Part shown: piece after piece, positions 1 to 8,896 of the stretch
Layout: each line of letters begins with the position of its first letter
Numbering within the stretch: the stretch's first letter is position 1
Source of the DNA: Salinisphaera sp. LB1
GTDB lineage: Bacteria > Pseudomonadota > Gammaproteobacteria > Nevskiales > Salinisphaeraceae
NCBI RefSeq assembly: GCF_003177035.1
Contig: NZ_CP029488.1
Coordinates: forward strand, 3,100,001 to 3,164,000
Length of the DNA: 64,000 nt
Direction: 5' to 3'
The notes under the pieces: generated by a model
Database searches by the model: none
Told to the model about the DNA's origin: nothing
Seen by the model: only the letters and a program-made list of their open reading frames with translations
Position numbers and translations under genes: made by a program

Positions 1-122
1 AGAACTTCGAGGCCATGCAGGGCTTCCACGCCGGCGCCGGCAAGTCCGGTATCGGCGGCGCCGACGGCAAGCACGGGCTGTATGAGTACACCCGCACGCA
101 TGTGGCGTACATCCAGACCTGA
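1..122 (+). CDS. aldA: aldehyde dehydrogenase, AldA-like, C-terminal 40 residues
   Basis: Partial gene running in from the left edge and ending at TGA 120-122. The last 40 codons read NFEAMQGFHAG...KSGIGGADGKHGL and end in VAYIQT. As I recall it, this is very close to the C-terminus of E. coli AldA (NAD-dependent lactaldehyde/glycolaldehyde dehydrogenase), where this segment forms the oligomerisation strand and closes the active site. Substrate cannot be assigned from 40 residues, so only family membership is firm. It converges on glnD, with a GC-rich hairpin between them. Confidence 0.75.
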   Translation, partial: NFEAMQGFHAGAGKSGIGGADGKHGLYEYTRTHVAYIQT

Positions 123-133
123 GGCGGGCGCTC

Positions 134-168
134 GCCGGCGGGCACGACGCGCTTCGCGGCCCGCCGGC
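134..168. terminator. GC-rich hairpin between convergent aldA and glnD
   Basis: A perfect 10-bp stem (GCCGGCGGGC at 134-143, GCCCGCCGGC at 159-168) with a 15-nt loop lies between the two convergent stop codons. It has no T tract on either strand, so it may only slow polymerase or protect 3' ends. Position is its main support. Confidence 0.4.
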
Positions 169-198
169 AACCCGTTGCCTCACGGCCGTCGGCGCCGC

Positions 199-2874
199 TC
201 AGTTGTCGGACTGGTCGAGTTCGGCCGTCATCACGGTGCGCAGTTCCCGCAATATGTCGTCGTCGCGAATGGCGGTCTGCTGGCGGTCGGTGATGAAGAA
301 TACGTCCTCGGCACGCTCGCCGATGGTCGCGATCTTGGCGGTTTCCAGCAGGATGCCGCAGCGGTGGAAGACATCGCCGATGATCGACAGCAAACCCGGG
401 CGGTCAGCGGTCATGATCTCCATCACGGTGCAGTCGCGCTCGGTCGCCTGCGTGAAGTAGATCTGCGTGGGCACGTTGAAATACTGGTTGCGCCGTCCCT
501 GGCGGCGGGTCACGTCGATGCTCTCGACCATGGGGTCGGCGATGGCCTGAACCAGCGCGGCTTCGACCTCGCCGCGGCGGTAGGCATCCTCGACGGGGTG
601 GCCGTCGTTTTCGGCAATCACGTAGGTATCCAGCGTGTAATCGTCGCTGGTGGTGTTGATCCGTGCATCCATGACCGATAGGCCGAGCTGGGCCAGTACG
701 CCGGTGGTCACGCCGAACAGATAATCGCGATCGCGGGTGTAGACGAACAATGTCGTGCCCTGCTCGGGAATCTCCGAAATCGACACCAGCGGGGTTTGGT
801 CATCGCCGTGGGTGATGATCGCCCGGGTCTGGCGGGCGATCTCGTCGGCGCTGTGACGCAGGAAGTATTCCGGGTCGAAACGCGACCAGAGGTTCTTGAA
901 ATGGGGCGTGTTGACGCCGGCTCGGGTGAGCATCGCGGCCGCGGCGCTGCGGGTTTCCGCAATCAATTCGTCGCGGTCGAGTGGGTCGTCCAGGCCGCGC
1001 TCGAGTGCCCGTCGCGTGTTGTTGTACAGATCGGTGAGCAGGCTTTCCTTCCACGAATTCCAAAGGTCCGGATTGGTCGCTCGGATATCGCAGATGGTGA
1101 GCAAAAACAGACGGTCCAGGCGTTCGCGCGAGCGGACTTCACGCGCGAATTCGTTGACCACCTGCACATCGTTGATGTCCCGGCGCTGGGCGGTCATCGA
1201 CATCAGCAAATGGCGGCGCACCAGCCAGCAGACCAGATCCGTGTCGTCGGAGGAAATACCATGGGCGTTGCAGAACTCGCGCGCATCCTCGGCGCCCAGC
1301 TCCGAATGATCGCCGCCGCGGCCCTTGGCGATGTCGTGCATCAGGCCGGCAATGTAGAGAATCTGCGGCTTGTTGAGTGCCTGCATCAGTTCGCTGGCGA
1401 AGGGCATTTCGTCGTTGAACCGCGGGATCGCAAGCCGTCGCATGTTGCGGATCACGAACAGAGTGTGTTCGTCCACGGTCAGCGTATGGAACAGGTCGTA
1501 CTGCATGCGGCCTATAATCTGCCCGAACTTCGGCAGGTAACGCCCGAGAATGCCATAGCGATTCATGCGGCGCAGGGCGCGGGTAACACCGCTGCGCTGA
1601 CGCAGAATCTCAGTGAAGAGTCGGCGGCAATGAATTGAATTACGGAAGTTATCGTCAATCAGGCGACGATCCCGACGCATCAGCCGAAGGGTGCGGGCAC
1701 GGATGCCGTTCAGGCCCGGCCGGGTTTGCATGAGGTAAAAGATTTCCAGCAGCGCGCTCGGCGTCTGCACAAAGACCTTGTCGTGGGTGACCTCAATGAA
1801 GCCGTGGCGCGCCTGAAAGCGATCATTGATCGGCTTGGGCCGCTCGTCCTCGGTGGCATGCAGGATCGCCTCGGAAAAAAGCTGAAGCAGAACATCATTA
1901 AGCGCAGATAACGCCTTGATGTTACGATAGTAAACCTGCATGAAGCGCTCGACTGCCAGGGTATTTTCAGCGTCGTGATACCCCAGCAGATCCGCGATCT
2001 GGATTTGATGGTCGAACAACAGGCGGTTCTCGTTACGCCCGGTGAGTATGTGCAGCGCGAAGCGCACCCGCCAGAGAAAGGCCTGGCCGCGATGCAGTTC
2101 GGAGAACTCGCGCCGGCTGAGGAAGCCGTAGTCGACCAGACCGTCCAGCGTATGTGCGGCGAACTGACGCTTGGCGACCCAGGCGATGGTCTGGATATCG
2201 CGCAGCCCGCCGGGAGATTCCTTCACGTTGGGTTCGAGCTTGTAGGCGGTCTCGTCGTAACGCGCGTGACGCGCCGCCTGTTCCTCGATCTTGGCATTGA
2301 AGAAATCGGCCGATGACCAGACGTATTCGGCCGACGTCGCGGCGCGCATCCGGGCGAACAGGGCCGGGTCGCCCACCAGCACGCGCGATTCCATCAGGTT
2401 CGTCATGATAGTGATGTCGTCGGCGGCCAGTTCGGCGCAGTCGGTCGGCGAGCGCACGCTGTGCCCGATTTCCAGGCCCAGGTCCCAGAGGTAGGTCAGA
2501 AAGCCTTCGAGCGCCGGGCCCACCGTGTCCAGCCGGTTATGCTGATATAGCACCAGCAGGTCGATATCGGATTGCGGCAGCAGTTCGTTGCGGCCATAGC
2601 CGCCGACGGCGACCAGGCAGGCGCTGTCGGTCGCGACCAGCTCGCGCCAGGCGTGCACCAGCACCGCGTCCACGACTTCGCAGCGCGCACGAACCAGCCG
2701 CGTGATGGACTCGCCGTGCCGGAACGCGTCGGCGATATATTGCTGACCCTCGTCGAGCGCAGCGCGCACGGATTTGGCGTCGCGGATGTCGAGTGCCCAG
2801 ACACGATCGAGAAACCCATCCCAGTCGGTCAGCCCGACCGATTCGAGTTCTTCAACGGGCAGGTTGGACGTCAT
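199..2874 (-). CDS. glnD: bifunctional [protein-PII] uridylyltransferase / uridylyl-removing enzyme
   Basis: Senses glutamine and adds or removes UMP on PII (GlnB/GlnK), which sets glutamine synthetase activity and NtrB/NtrC output. The 891-residue length is usual for the family. A nucleotidyltransferase motif with GG at 91-92 and the DID metal ligands at 103-105 comes first. An HD phosphohydrolase motif (MHDIAKGRGGDH) follows near residue 510. Two ACT domains fill the C-terminus from about 700 on and would bind glutamine. The start lies 1 nt after the map stop codon on the same strand, so map-glnD are probably co-transcribed. The map/glnD adjacency is conserved in gammaproteobacteria; dapD, often nearby, is not visible here. 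Confidence 0.95.
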   Translation of the reverse strand: MTSNLPVEELESVGLTDWDGFLDRVWALDIRDAKSVRAALDEGQQYIADAFRHGESITRLVRARCEVVDAVLVHAWRELVATDSACLVAVGGYGRNELLPQSDIDLLVLYQHNRLDTVGPALEGFLTYLWDLGLEIGHSVRSPTDCAELAADDITIMTNLMESRVLVGDPALFARMRAATSAEYVWSSADFFNAKIEEQAARHARYDETAYKLEPNVKESPGGLRDIQTIAWVAKRQFAAHTLDGLVDYGFLSRREFSELHRGQAFLWRVRFALHILTGRNENRLLFDHQIQIADLLGYHDAENTLAVERFMQVYYRNIKALSALNDVLLQLFSEAILHATEDERPKPINDRFQARHGFIEVTHDKVFVQTPSALLEIFYLMQTRPGLNGIRARTLRLMRRDRRLIDDNFRNSIHCRRLFTEILRQRSGVTRALRRMNRYGILGRYLPKFGQIIGRMQYDLFHTLTVDEHTLFVIRNMRRLAIPRFNDEMPFASELMQALNKPQILYIAGLMHDIAKGRGGDHSELGAEDAREFCNAHGISSDDTDLVCWLVRRHLLMSMTAQRRDINDVQVVNEFAREVRSRERLDRLFLLTICDIRATNPDLWNSWKESLLTDLYNNTRRALERGLDDPLDRDELIAETRSAAAAMLTRAGVNTPHFKNLWSRFDPEYFLRHSADEIARQTRAIITHGDDQTPLVSISEIPEQGTTLFVYTRDRDYLFGVTTGVLAQLGLSVMDARINTTSDDYTLDTYVIAENDGHPVEDAYRRGEVEAALVQAIADPMVESIDVTRRQGRRNQYFNVPTQIYFTQATERDCTVMEIMTADRPGLLSIIGDVFHRCGILLETAKIATIGERAEDVFFITDRQQTAIRDDDILRELRTVMTAELDQSDN

Positions 2875-2875
2875 C

Positions 2876-3643
2876 TCAGGCGGTGACGAGCTGGCTCGGC
2901 GTGAGAATCTCGACGCCGGTGTCCGTGACCAGGAGTGTGTGCTCCCATTGGGCGGACAGGGAGTGATCCTTGGTCACCACGGTCCAGCCGTCGGGCAGCA
3001 TCTTCACGTGGCGCTTGCCGGCGTTGACCATGGGCTCGATGGTGAAGGTCATGCCGGCCTCCAGCCGCATGCCACTGCCGGGCTTGCCGTAATGCAGCAC
3101 CTGTGGCTCCTCATGAAAGCCGCGTCCGATGCCGTGCCCGCAGTACTCGCGTACCACCGAACAGCGCTCGGACTCGACGTAGGCCTGGATGGCCGCGCCG
3201 ATGTCGCCGAGCGTGGCGCCGGGTTTGACCTGTTCGATGCCGATGTACAAGGCCTTCTCGGCGATATCCGACAAGCGCCGGGCCTTGATCGACGGCTCGC
3301 CAGCGAAATACATGCGCGAGCTGTCGCCGTGGAAGCCGTCCTTGATCAGCGTCACGTCGATATTCAGGGCGTCGCCTTTCTTGAGCTTCTTGTCGCCCGG
3401 GATGCCATGGCACACGACGTGGTTGATCGAAGTGCAGATCGACTTCGGAAACCCGTTGTAATTGAGTGGGGCGGGGGTGGTGCCGAGTTCATCCACCATG
3501 TATCGGTGACAGATGGTGTCGAGTTCGTCCGTGGTCACGCCGGGTTGGACGTGGGGTCCGATCATGTCCAGCACCTGCGCGGCCAGGCGGCCGGCCTCGC
3601 GCATCTTGTCCTGTTCCTCGGGCGTCTTGATTGTCGCGCTCAT
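2876..3643 (-). CDS. map: type I methionine aminopeptidase
   Basis: Removes the initiator methionine from nascent proteins in the cytoplasm. The 255-residue product carries the five expected metal ligands: Asp in NIDVT (about residue 95), Asp in GDSS (about 106), His in GHGIGRGFHEE, Glu in TIEPM, and Glu in WEHT. I chose the ATG at 3643 (MSATIKTPEE) because AAGGA precedes it; an upstream in-frame start would add 11 atypical residues. It is divergent from rpsB, as in E. coli, and sits directly upstream of glnD. Confidence 0.96.
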   Translation of the reverse strand: MSATIKTPEEQDKMREAGRLAAQVLDMIGPHVQPGVTTDELDTICHRYMVDELGTTPAPLNYNGFPKSICTSINHVVCHGIPGDKKLKKGDALNIDVTLIKDGFHGDSSRMYFAGEPSIKARRLSDIAEKALYIGIEQVKPGATLGDIGAAIQAYVESERCSVVREYCGHGIGRGFHEEPQVLHYGKPGSGMRLEAGMTFTIEPMVNAGKRHVKMLPDGWTVVTKDHSLSAQWEHTLLVTDTGVEILTPSQLVTA

Positions 3644-3715
3644 CGCGTTCGATCCTTGCCGGTGGCAGAATGACAACGTCGCGTGGGCGCGACGGTGGCC
3701 TGTGAAGGGCCGCTA

Positions 3716-3724
3716 TGGTATAAA
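3716..3724 (+). promoter_or_regulatory. extended -10 promoter of rpsB
   Basis: TGG followed by TATAAA (3719-3724) is an extended -10 element (TGnTATAAT type). No convincing -35 is visible at the right distance, which is compatible with an extended -10. Start near 3731 would give a leader of about 155 nt before rpsB, similar to the long rpsB leader of E. coli. Confidence 0.5.
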
Positions 3725-3820
3725 CCGCTCGCGTTCGCGGCAATCCGCAGCGTTCGGGCGGCGTTTTCATCGCCCGAATTTTTCGAAATACACACGCGTA
3801 TCGACACATGGTTCAGGGTG

Positions 3821-3886
3821 CCTCTTGCCCATTCCGGGCCGGGGTTGTTCCATGGGATGCGCGGAGGCTCAACCCGGAGAAAACCT
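3821..3886 (+). promoter_or_regulatory. predicted S2 (rpsB) mRNA leader pseudoknot
   Basis: Two interleaved pairings can be drawn. CCCAT (3828-3832) pairs with ATGGG (3852-3856), and GGGTTG (3842-3847) pairs with CAACCC (3870-3875). The order 1-2-1'-2' is a pseudoknot, and its last strand touches the rpsB Shine-Dalgarno (GGAGA, 3876-3880). A conserved gammaproteobacterial rpsB leader that lets S2 repress rpsB-tsf translation is known. Assigning this leader to that class is inference from position and topology. Confidence 0.5.
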
Positions 3887-4801
3887 ATGAGCGAAATCAG
3901 CATGCGTCAGCTGCTGGAAGCAGGCGTGCACTTTGGCCATCGCACGCGCTACTGGAACCCGAAGATGTCGCCTTACATCTTCGGCCAGCGCAACAAGATT
4001 CACATCATCAACCTTGAGCAGACCCTGCCGCTGATCAAGGATGCTTACAACTATATCAGCCGTCTGTCGGCCAACGGCGGCAGCATCATGTTCGTCGGCA
4101 CCAAGCGCGCTGCGCGCGAGGCGATCGGCAAGCAGGCGCAGCGTGCCGGCATGCCGTTCGTCAACTACCGCTGGCTCGGCGGCATGCTGACCAACTTCAA
4201 GACGGTGAAGAACTCGATCCAGCGCCTGCACGATCTCGAGCAGATGATCGAGGACGGCTCGATTCGCAAGCTCAACAAGCGCGAAGGCCTGGATCTGTAC
4301 CGCGAGCGTGACAAGCTCGAACGTTCGATCGGCGGTATCAAGGAAATGACCAGCCTGCCGGATGCGTTGTTTGTCATCGATGTCGGCTTCGAGAAGATCG
4401 CGATCGACGAGGCCCGCAAGCTGGGTATCCCGGTCGTGGCCGTGGTCGATACCAACTGCTCGCCCGAAGGCATCGATGTCGTCATTCCGGGCAACGACGA
4501 TGCCATCCGCGCGATTCGCATCTATAGTGAGATGGTGGCCGACGCGGTGCTCGCCGGCCGTGGCAGCAAGGGCGATTTCTCGGGCGAGGAGGAAAACCTC
4601 GTCGAGACGCAGGCGGAAGGCCAGGCACACGAACCGGGCAAGCCGGCCGAAGCCCAGGAGGCGAGCAAGGTGACCCAGAACACGGTCATCCAGGAATCGC
4701 AGGGTGAGGCCGAGCCGCGGGCCACCGCGTCGCTGGGCGACGTCGCCTCGGTGCCGGCCGAAGAGCCTGCCCAGTCCGATCCGAAAAAGGCCGATCAGTA
4801 A
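3887..4801 (+). CDS. rpsB: 30S ribosomal protein S2 with long C-terminal extension
   Basis: Small-subunit protein on the 30S head-body junction, needed for S1 binding. The ATG at 3887 is preceded by GGAGA and begins [18 protein letters not shown], the family start; an upstream open frame to 3683 is not part of the protein. The product is 304 residues against 241 in E. coli. The conserved core ends near ENLVETQ. The remaining roughly 60 residues are polar, rich in Glu, Ala, Gln, Ser and Pro, and look disordered. It is followed by a hairpin and then tsf, the usual operon. Confidence 0.97.
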   Translation: MSEISMRQLLEAGVHFGHRTRYWNPKMSPYIFGQRNKIHIINLEQTLPLIKDAYNYISRLSANGGSIMFVGTKRAAREAIGKQAQRAGMPFVNYRWLGGMLTNFKTVKNSIQRLHDLEQMIEDGSIRKLNKREGLDLYRERDKLERSIGGIKEMTSLPDALFVIDVGFEKIAIDEARKLGIPVVAVVDTNCSPEGIDVVIPGNDDAIRAIRIYSEMVADAVLAGRGSKGDFSGEEENLVETQAEGQAHEPGKPAEAQEASKVTQNTVIQESQGEAEPRATASLGDVASVPAEEPAQSDPKKADQ

Positions 4802-4826
4802 GACCGGCCGGCCACACGGCACTCAA

Positions 4827-4849
4827 GGCAGCCGGCCTGGCCGGCTGCC
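4827..4849 (+). terminator. rpsB-tsf intergenic attenuator hairpin
   Basis: A perfect 10-bp stem (GGCAGCCGGC / GCCGGCTGCC) with a 3-nt loop lies between rpsB and tsf and has no T run. In E. coli a weak terminator in the same place lowers tsf expression relative to rpsB. The same role is inferred here. Confidence 0.5.
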
Positions 4850-4890
4850 CCGTTGACGGATTAACAACGACCGAATTCTGGAGAATCGAC

Positions 4891-5772
4891 ATGGCAATCA
4901 GTGCCTCCCTGGTCAAGGAACTGCGCGAGCGTACCGGCGCCGGCATGATGGAGTGCAAGAAGGCGCTGCAGGCGACCGACGGCGATATCGACGCTGCGGC
5001 CGAGAACATGCGCCGTGAGGGGCTCGCCAAGGCCGACAAGAAGGCGGGCCGCGTGGCCGCCGAGGGCCGCATTGCAAGTGCCACATCGGCCGACAACACC
5101 GCTGCGGTGTTGGTCGAGGTGAACTGCGAAACCGACTTCGTGGGCAAAAACGAAGCGTTCATCGAATTCGCCGAGCAGGTCGCTCAGCTGGTGCTCGAAA
5201 AACAGCCCGCGGATGTGGACGCGCTGGGTGATATGGACCTGGGCGGCGAGACCGTCGAGGACAAGCGGCGTGCCCTGATTTCCAAGCTTGGCGAGAAGAT
5301 TACGGTGCGCCGGTTCGAGCGGGTCAACGCTGTCGAGGGCCGCATCGACGTGTATTCGCACGGGGCGCGCATCGCCTCCGCGGTGGCCGTGTCCGGCGGC
5401 GACGACGAGTTGTTGCGCGACTTGGCGATGCACGTGGCGGCTTCGGCGCCCGCGCATCTGTCGGCCGAGGACGTGCCCGAACAGCGCCGTAATGCCGAGA
5501 AGGAACTGCTCATGGCGCAGGCCCGCGATTCCGGCAAGCCGGAGGAGATCATCGAGAAGATGGTCGAGGGGCGGCTGAAGAAGTTCCTCGGCGAGATCAC
5601 GCTGATGGGGCAGCCCTTCGTCAAGGATCCCGACCTGACGGTTGAGAAGCTGGTTTCCCAGCGCGGCGCGAAGATCGAGTCCTACGCCCGCCTGGAAGTG
5701 GGCGAGGGCATCGAGAAGAAAGAAGAGGACTTCGCGGCCGAAGTTCGCGCACAGGCCGAAAAGACGGCCTGA
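4891..5772 (+). CDS. tsf: translation elongation factor Ts
   Basis: Guanine-nucleotide exchange factor that recycles EF-Tu. The 293-residue product opens with the UBA-like N-terminal domain MAISASLVKELRERTGAGMM, followed by MECKKALQ and the core motif VEVNCETDFV near residue 75. Length and both signatures fit the family. It is second in the rpsB-tsf operon and is followed by a clear intrinsic terminator. Confidence 0.97.
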   Translation: MAISASLVKELRERTGAGMMECKKALQATDGDIDAAAENMRREGLAKADKKAGRVAAEGRIASATSADNTAAVLVEVNCETDFVGKNEAFIEFAEQVAQLVLEKQPADVDALGDMDLGGETVEDKRRALISKLGEKITVRRFERVNAVEGRIDVYSHGARIASAVAVSGGDDELLRDLAMHVAASAPAHLSAEDVPEQRRNAEKELLMAQARDSGKPEEIIEKMVEGRLKKFLGEITLMGQPFVKDPDLTVEKLVSQRGAKIESYARLEVGEGIEKKEEDFAAEVRAQAEKTA

Positions 5773-5786
5773 TCGCACCAGCCGAC

Positions 5787-5820
5787 AAGCCGGTTGCCAT
5801 CGGGCAGCCGGCTTTTTTTT
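5787..5820 (+). terminator. intrinsic terminator after tsf
   Basis: The stem AAGCCGGTTGCC / GGCAGCCGGCTT (one G-U pair) with a short loop runs directly into eight T residues (5813-5820). This is a textbook Rho-independent terminator 15 nt past the tsf stop, so pyrH likely needs its own promoter. Confidence 0.9.
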
Positions 5821-5900
5821 GTTCGGTGTCACTGCGGGTTGTTCGCCGCGTTGTGACATAATTCGCGCGTTTGAATGCGACCGACCAGGACAATCTGCCC

Positions 5901-6650
5901 ATGATCGACAAGCCGACGCCGAGTTACCGCCGCATCCTGCTCAAGCTCAGTGGTGAGGCCTTGATGGGCGGCGCGGATTTCGGTATTGCGGCGGAAGTGG
6001 TCGAGCGGCTCGCCATGGAGATTCGCGAACTGGTCGAGGCAAGGGTACAGGTGGCTCTGGTCGTCGGCGGCGGCAATATATTTCGCGGCATCGGCCTGGC
6101 CGGGCGCGGGATGGACCGGGTCACCGGTGATCAGATGGGTATGCTGGCCACCGTCATCAACGCGCTTGCGCTGCAGGATGCGGTCGAGCACGCCGGGTTG
6201 AATGCCCGCGTCATGTCGGCGGTCCGGATCAATCAGGTGTGTGAGGATTATATTCGCCGCCGTGCGATCCGCCATCTGGAGAAGGGACGTGTGGTGATCT
6301 TCGCCGCCGGTACCGGCAACCCGTTCTTCACCACCGATTCGGCTGCCAGCCTGCGTGCGATCGAGATCAATGCCGATCTCATGTTGAAGGCGACCAAGGT
6401 CGATGGTATCTACAGCGCAGATCCTTTCACCGACGACAACGCGCTTCGCTATACCCATTTGACCTACGATGAAGTCATAGACCAGCGCCTGGCCGTGATG
6501 GATACCACCGCGATCGTGTTGTGCCGTGACAATGGCATGCCATTGCGGGTGTTCGACATCAACCGGCCGGGCGACTTGATGCGCATCGCCCGGGGGGCCG
6601 AGGATGTCGGCACCCTGGTCGATAACAATACGACGAGAGCCAATCGATGA
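5901..6650 (+). CDS. pyrH: UMP kinase
   Basis: Phosphorylates UMP to UDP in pyrimidine synthesis; a hexameric amino-acid-kinase-fold enzyme regulated by GTP and UTP. The product is 249 residues from ATG 5901. It contains [11 protein letters not shown] at the N-terminus, the [10 protein letters not shown] glycine loop, [21 protein letters not shown] and KATKVDG. AGGA lies 10 nt upstream of ATG 5901. A TTG at 5871 would add ten residues and cannot be excluded. CATAAT at 5857-5862 could be the -10 of its promoter. The stop overlaps the frr ATG (ATGA). Confidence 0.96.
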   Translation: MIDKPTPSYRRILLKLSGEALMGGADFGIAAEVVERLAMEIRELVEARVQVALVVGGGNIFRGIGLAGRGMDRVTGDQMGMLATVINALALQDAVEHAGLNARVMSAVRINQVCEDYIRRRAIRHLEKGRVVIFAAGTGNPFFTTDSAASLRAIEINADLMLKATKVDGIYSADPFTDDNALRYTHLTYDEVIDQRLAVMDTTAIVLCRDNGMPLRVFDINRPGDLMRIARGAEDVGTLVDNNTTRANR

Positions 6651-7204
6651 TCGACGATATCCACGACGACGCCAACAAACGCATGGCAAAGACCATCAGC
6701 GTCATGCGTGACAATTTTTCCAAGATCCGCACCGGCCGCGCGAGCACCAGCCTGCTCGATCATGTGACGGTCGATTACTACGGTGTCGAAGTGCCGTTGA
6801 ATCAGGCTGCCAACGTGGCTACCGAGGATGCCCGCACCCTTTCCATCATGCCCTATGAAAAGAGCATGGTGCAGAAGATCGAAAAGGCAATCATGACCGC
6901 CGATCTGGGCCTCAATCCGTCCACCGCCGGCCAGGTCATCCGGGTCGTGCTGCCGCCGCTGACCGAGGAGCGGCGCCGTGACCTGGTCAAGGTGATTCGG
7001 CAGGAGGCCGAGGATGCCCGGGTTGCGGTGCGCAACGTGCGCCGCGATGCCAATGCGGACCTGAAGGAGCTGGTCAAGGAAAAAGAGATTACGGAAGACG
7101 ACCAGCACGACGGCGAGGTCCGTATCCAGAAGCTGACCGATCAGCATATCGAGCATATCGACAGCCTGCTCCAGGAGAAGGAGCAGGAACTGATGACGGT
7201 CTGA
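6647..7204 (+). CDS. frr: ribosome recycling factor
   Basis: Splits the post-termination ribosome together with EF-G. The 185-residue product matches the family length and carries the hallmark KIRTGRAST near residue 28, [11 protein letters not shown], and the long helical C-terminus with [14 protein letters not shown]. It overlaps pyrH by four bases, so translation is likely coupled. Confidence 0.97.
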   Translation: MIDDIHDDANKRMAKTISVMRDNFSKIRTGRASTSLLDHVTVDYYGVEVPLNQAANVATEDARTLSIMPYEKSMVQKIEKAIMTADLGLNPSTAGQVIRVVLPPLTEERRRDLVKVIRQEAEDARVAVRNVRRDANADLKELVKEKEITEDDQHDGEVRIQKLTDQHIEHIDSLLQEKEQELMTV

Positions 7205-7218
7205 TCGGCGCGCGGCAG

Positions 7219-7938
7219 ATGAGCATTCCAGAACATGTGGCCGTGGTCATGGACGGCAACGGCCGCTGGGCCAGCCGGCGCGGGCTGCCGCGCGCGGCCG
7301 GGCACCGGGCCGGCGCCAAGATCGCGCACGAGATCGTGGAGACGGCGTCGAAGGCCGGCGTGGGGGCGCTCACGCTGTTCGCTTTTTCCAGCGAGAACTG
7401 GAAGCGCCCGCGGCCCGAGGTTCGTCTGCTAATGGATCTGCTGCGACGCACCATCCGCAAGGAACTGGCGTCGCTGGATGCCAACAATGTCTGCATGCAC
7501 TTCATCGGCAATCGCACGCGGTTTTCCGCGGCGCTGGCCAACGAAATGCAGTCGGCCGAACAGCGGACGGCCGGCAATACCGGCCTCCAGTTGTTGATTG
7601 CCGTGGACTATGGCGGTCGCTGGGACATCGTCGAGCGGGCCCGTGACCTGGCCCATGCCTGCGCCCGGGGCGAAATCGACCCCGACTCGATCACCGAAGA
7701 GTATTTCAACCGGGGCTTGAGTCTCGGCCCGTTCGGTCCACCGGATCTGTTCATCCGCACCGGCGGTGAGCGGCGCATCAGTAATTTCCTGTTGTGGGAT
7801 CTGGCCTACAGCGAGCTTTATTTCACGGACGTGCTCTGGCCCGACTTTGCCCCGGAGCAACTCTACGACGCACTCGACTGGTACAGCGGCCGCGACCGGC
7901 GTTTCGGCACGCTCGCAGCGCCAGCGGTCCAGCGCTGA
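7219..7938 (+). CDS. uppS: (2E,6E)-farnesyl-diphosphate-specific ditrans,polycis-undecaprenyl-diphosphate synthase
   Basis: Makes C55 undecaprenyl diphosphate, the lipid carrier for peptidoglycan and O-antigen, by adding isopentenyl diphosphate units to farnesyl diphosphate. The protein (239 aa) shows the cis-prenyltransferase signature HVAVVMDGNGRWA with the catalytic Asp, then FAFSSENWKRP, and late DLFIRTGGERRISNFLLW. It is followed after 3 nt by cdsA. It depends on IPP supply, which makes the absence of dxr, ispD and ispF nearby noteworthy. Confidence 0.97.
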   Translation: MSIPEHVAVVMDGNGRWASRRGLPRAAGHRAGAKIAHEIVETASKAGVGALTLFAFSSENWKRPRPEVRLLMDLLRRTIRKELASLDANNVCMHFIGNRTRFSAALANEMQSAEQRTAGNTGLQLLIAVDYGGRWDIVERARDLAHACARGEIDPDSITEEYFNRGLSLGPFGPPDLFIRTGGERRISNFLLWDLAYSELYFTDVLWPDFAPEQLYDALDWYSGRDRRFGTLAAPAVQR

Positions 7939-7941
7939 GGC

Positions 7942-8772
7942 ATGCTCGGCACCCGGGTTCTAACGGCCGCGGTGGCACTGCCGCTGGCGGTGCTCGCGAT
8001 TCTGTTTCTGCCGCCCATGGGCCTGGCGGTGACGGTCGGCGTGCTGATGCTGGTCGGCGCCGGCGAGTGGGCGGCGCTGGCCGGGCTGGCGACGCTCGGG
8101 CGGGTCGTGTACGTGGCCGCAGCCGGGGTTGTCATGGCGCTGGCGCTCGGTCTGAGCGAGTCGGGCGGGCCGGTATCCTCGGATGCCGTGGTCCTCGGGC
8201 TCGCGGCTGTCTTCTGGGTGGGCGCGATCGGGCTCGTGATCCGGTTTCCGGCGCGCTGGCATGCCACGCTCGGCCGGCGACCGGTGGCGCTCGTGGTGGG
8301 GCTGATCGTGCTGGCCGCGCCGGTGGTGGCGGTCGCCTACATCGATCAGGCCGATCAGGGGCCGTTGCTGGTCTTGCTGCTGTGTTTGATGATCTGGGGC
8401 GCCGACACCGGCGCTTATGTGGCCGGGCGCACGCTCGGGCGGCACAAGCTGGTGCCGCGTGTCAGCCCCGGCAAGACGATCGAGGGCGCCGCCGGTGGGT
8501 TGGCGACGGCCATGATCCTCGGCGCGCTCGGTGCGTTAGTGCTGGGGCTGGACGGCTGGCGTACACTCGGCGTGGCGCTGCTCGGGGCGTGGATCGCGAC
8601 GATTTCGATCGTGGGCGATCTGACCATCAGCATGTTCAAGCGCTCGGCCGGCGTGAAAGACAGCGGGCGGCTGTTTCCGGGCCATGGCGGGGTGCTCGAT
8701 CGCCTCGACAGCATGCTTGCGGCTGCCCCGTGGTTTGTCATCGGCCTGCACTTGGTGCTGCTGGCGGCCTGA
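7942..8772 (+). CDS. cdsA: phosphatidate cytidylyltransferase (CDP-diglyceride synthase)
   Basis: Integral membrane enzyme forming CDP-diacylglycerol from phosphatidate and CTP, the branch point for all phospholipids. The 276-residue sequence is a series of hydrophobic helices. VSPGKTIEGAAGG and the C-terminal signature GDLTISMFKRSAGVKDSG...FPGHGGVLDRLDS place it firmly in the CTP-transferase family. Normally dxr would come next; here rseP follows after 124 nt. Confidence 0.95.
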   Translation: MLGTRVLTAAVALPLAVLAILFLPPMGLAVTVGVLMLVGAGEWAALAGLATLGRVVYVAAAGVVMALALGLSESGGPVSSDAVVLGLAAVFWVGAIGLVIRFPARWHATLGRRPVALVVGLIVLAAPVVAVAYIDQADQGPLLVLLLCLMIWGADTGAYVAGRTLGRHKLVPRVSPGKTIEGAAGGLATAMILGALGALVLGLDGWRTLGVALLGAWIATISIVGDLTISMFKRSAGVKDSGRLFPGHGGVLDRLDSMLAAAPWFVIGLHLVLLAA

Positions 8773-8896
8773 CCGCGGCGCCAGCCAATTATCCACACCG
8801 TCTCAGCGGTTGATCAGGGGTAGGATGCGTTACGAAGACCGACGGTATGGCTTGTCCCGGTGTGCCTGGCCGCAATCGCTGGCGGGGTGCTAGCCC

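Noticed and set aside
7794-8813. 339-residue frame rich in Arg and Gly overlapping uppS and cdsA
   Set aside because: Low-complexity shadow of the uppS-cdsA coding strand in another frame.
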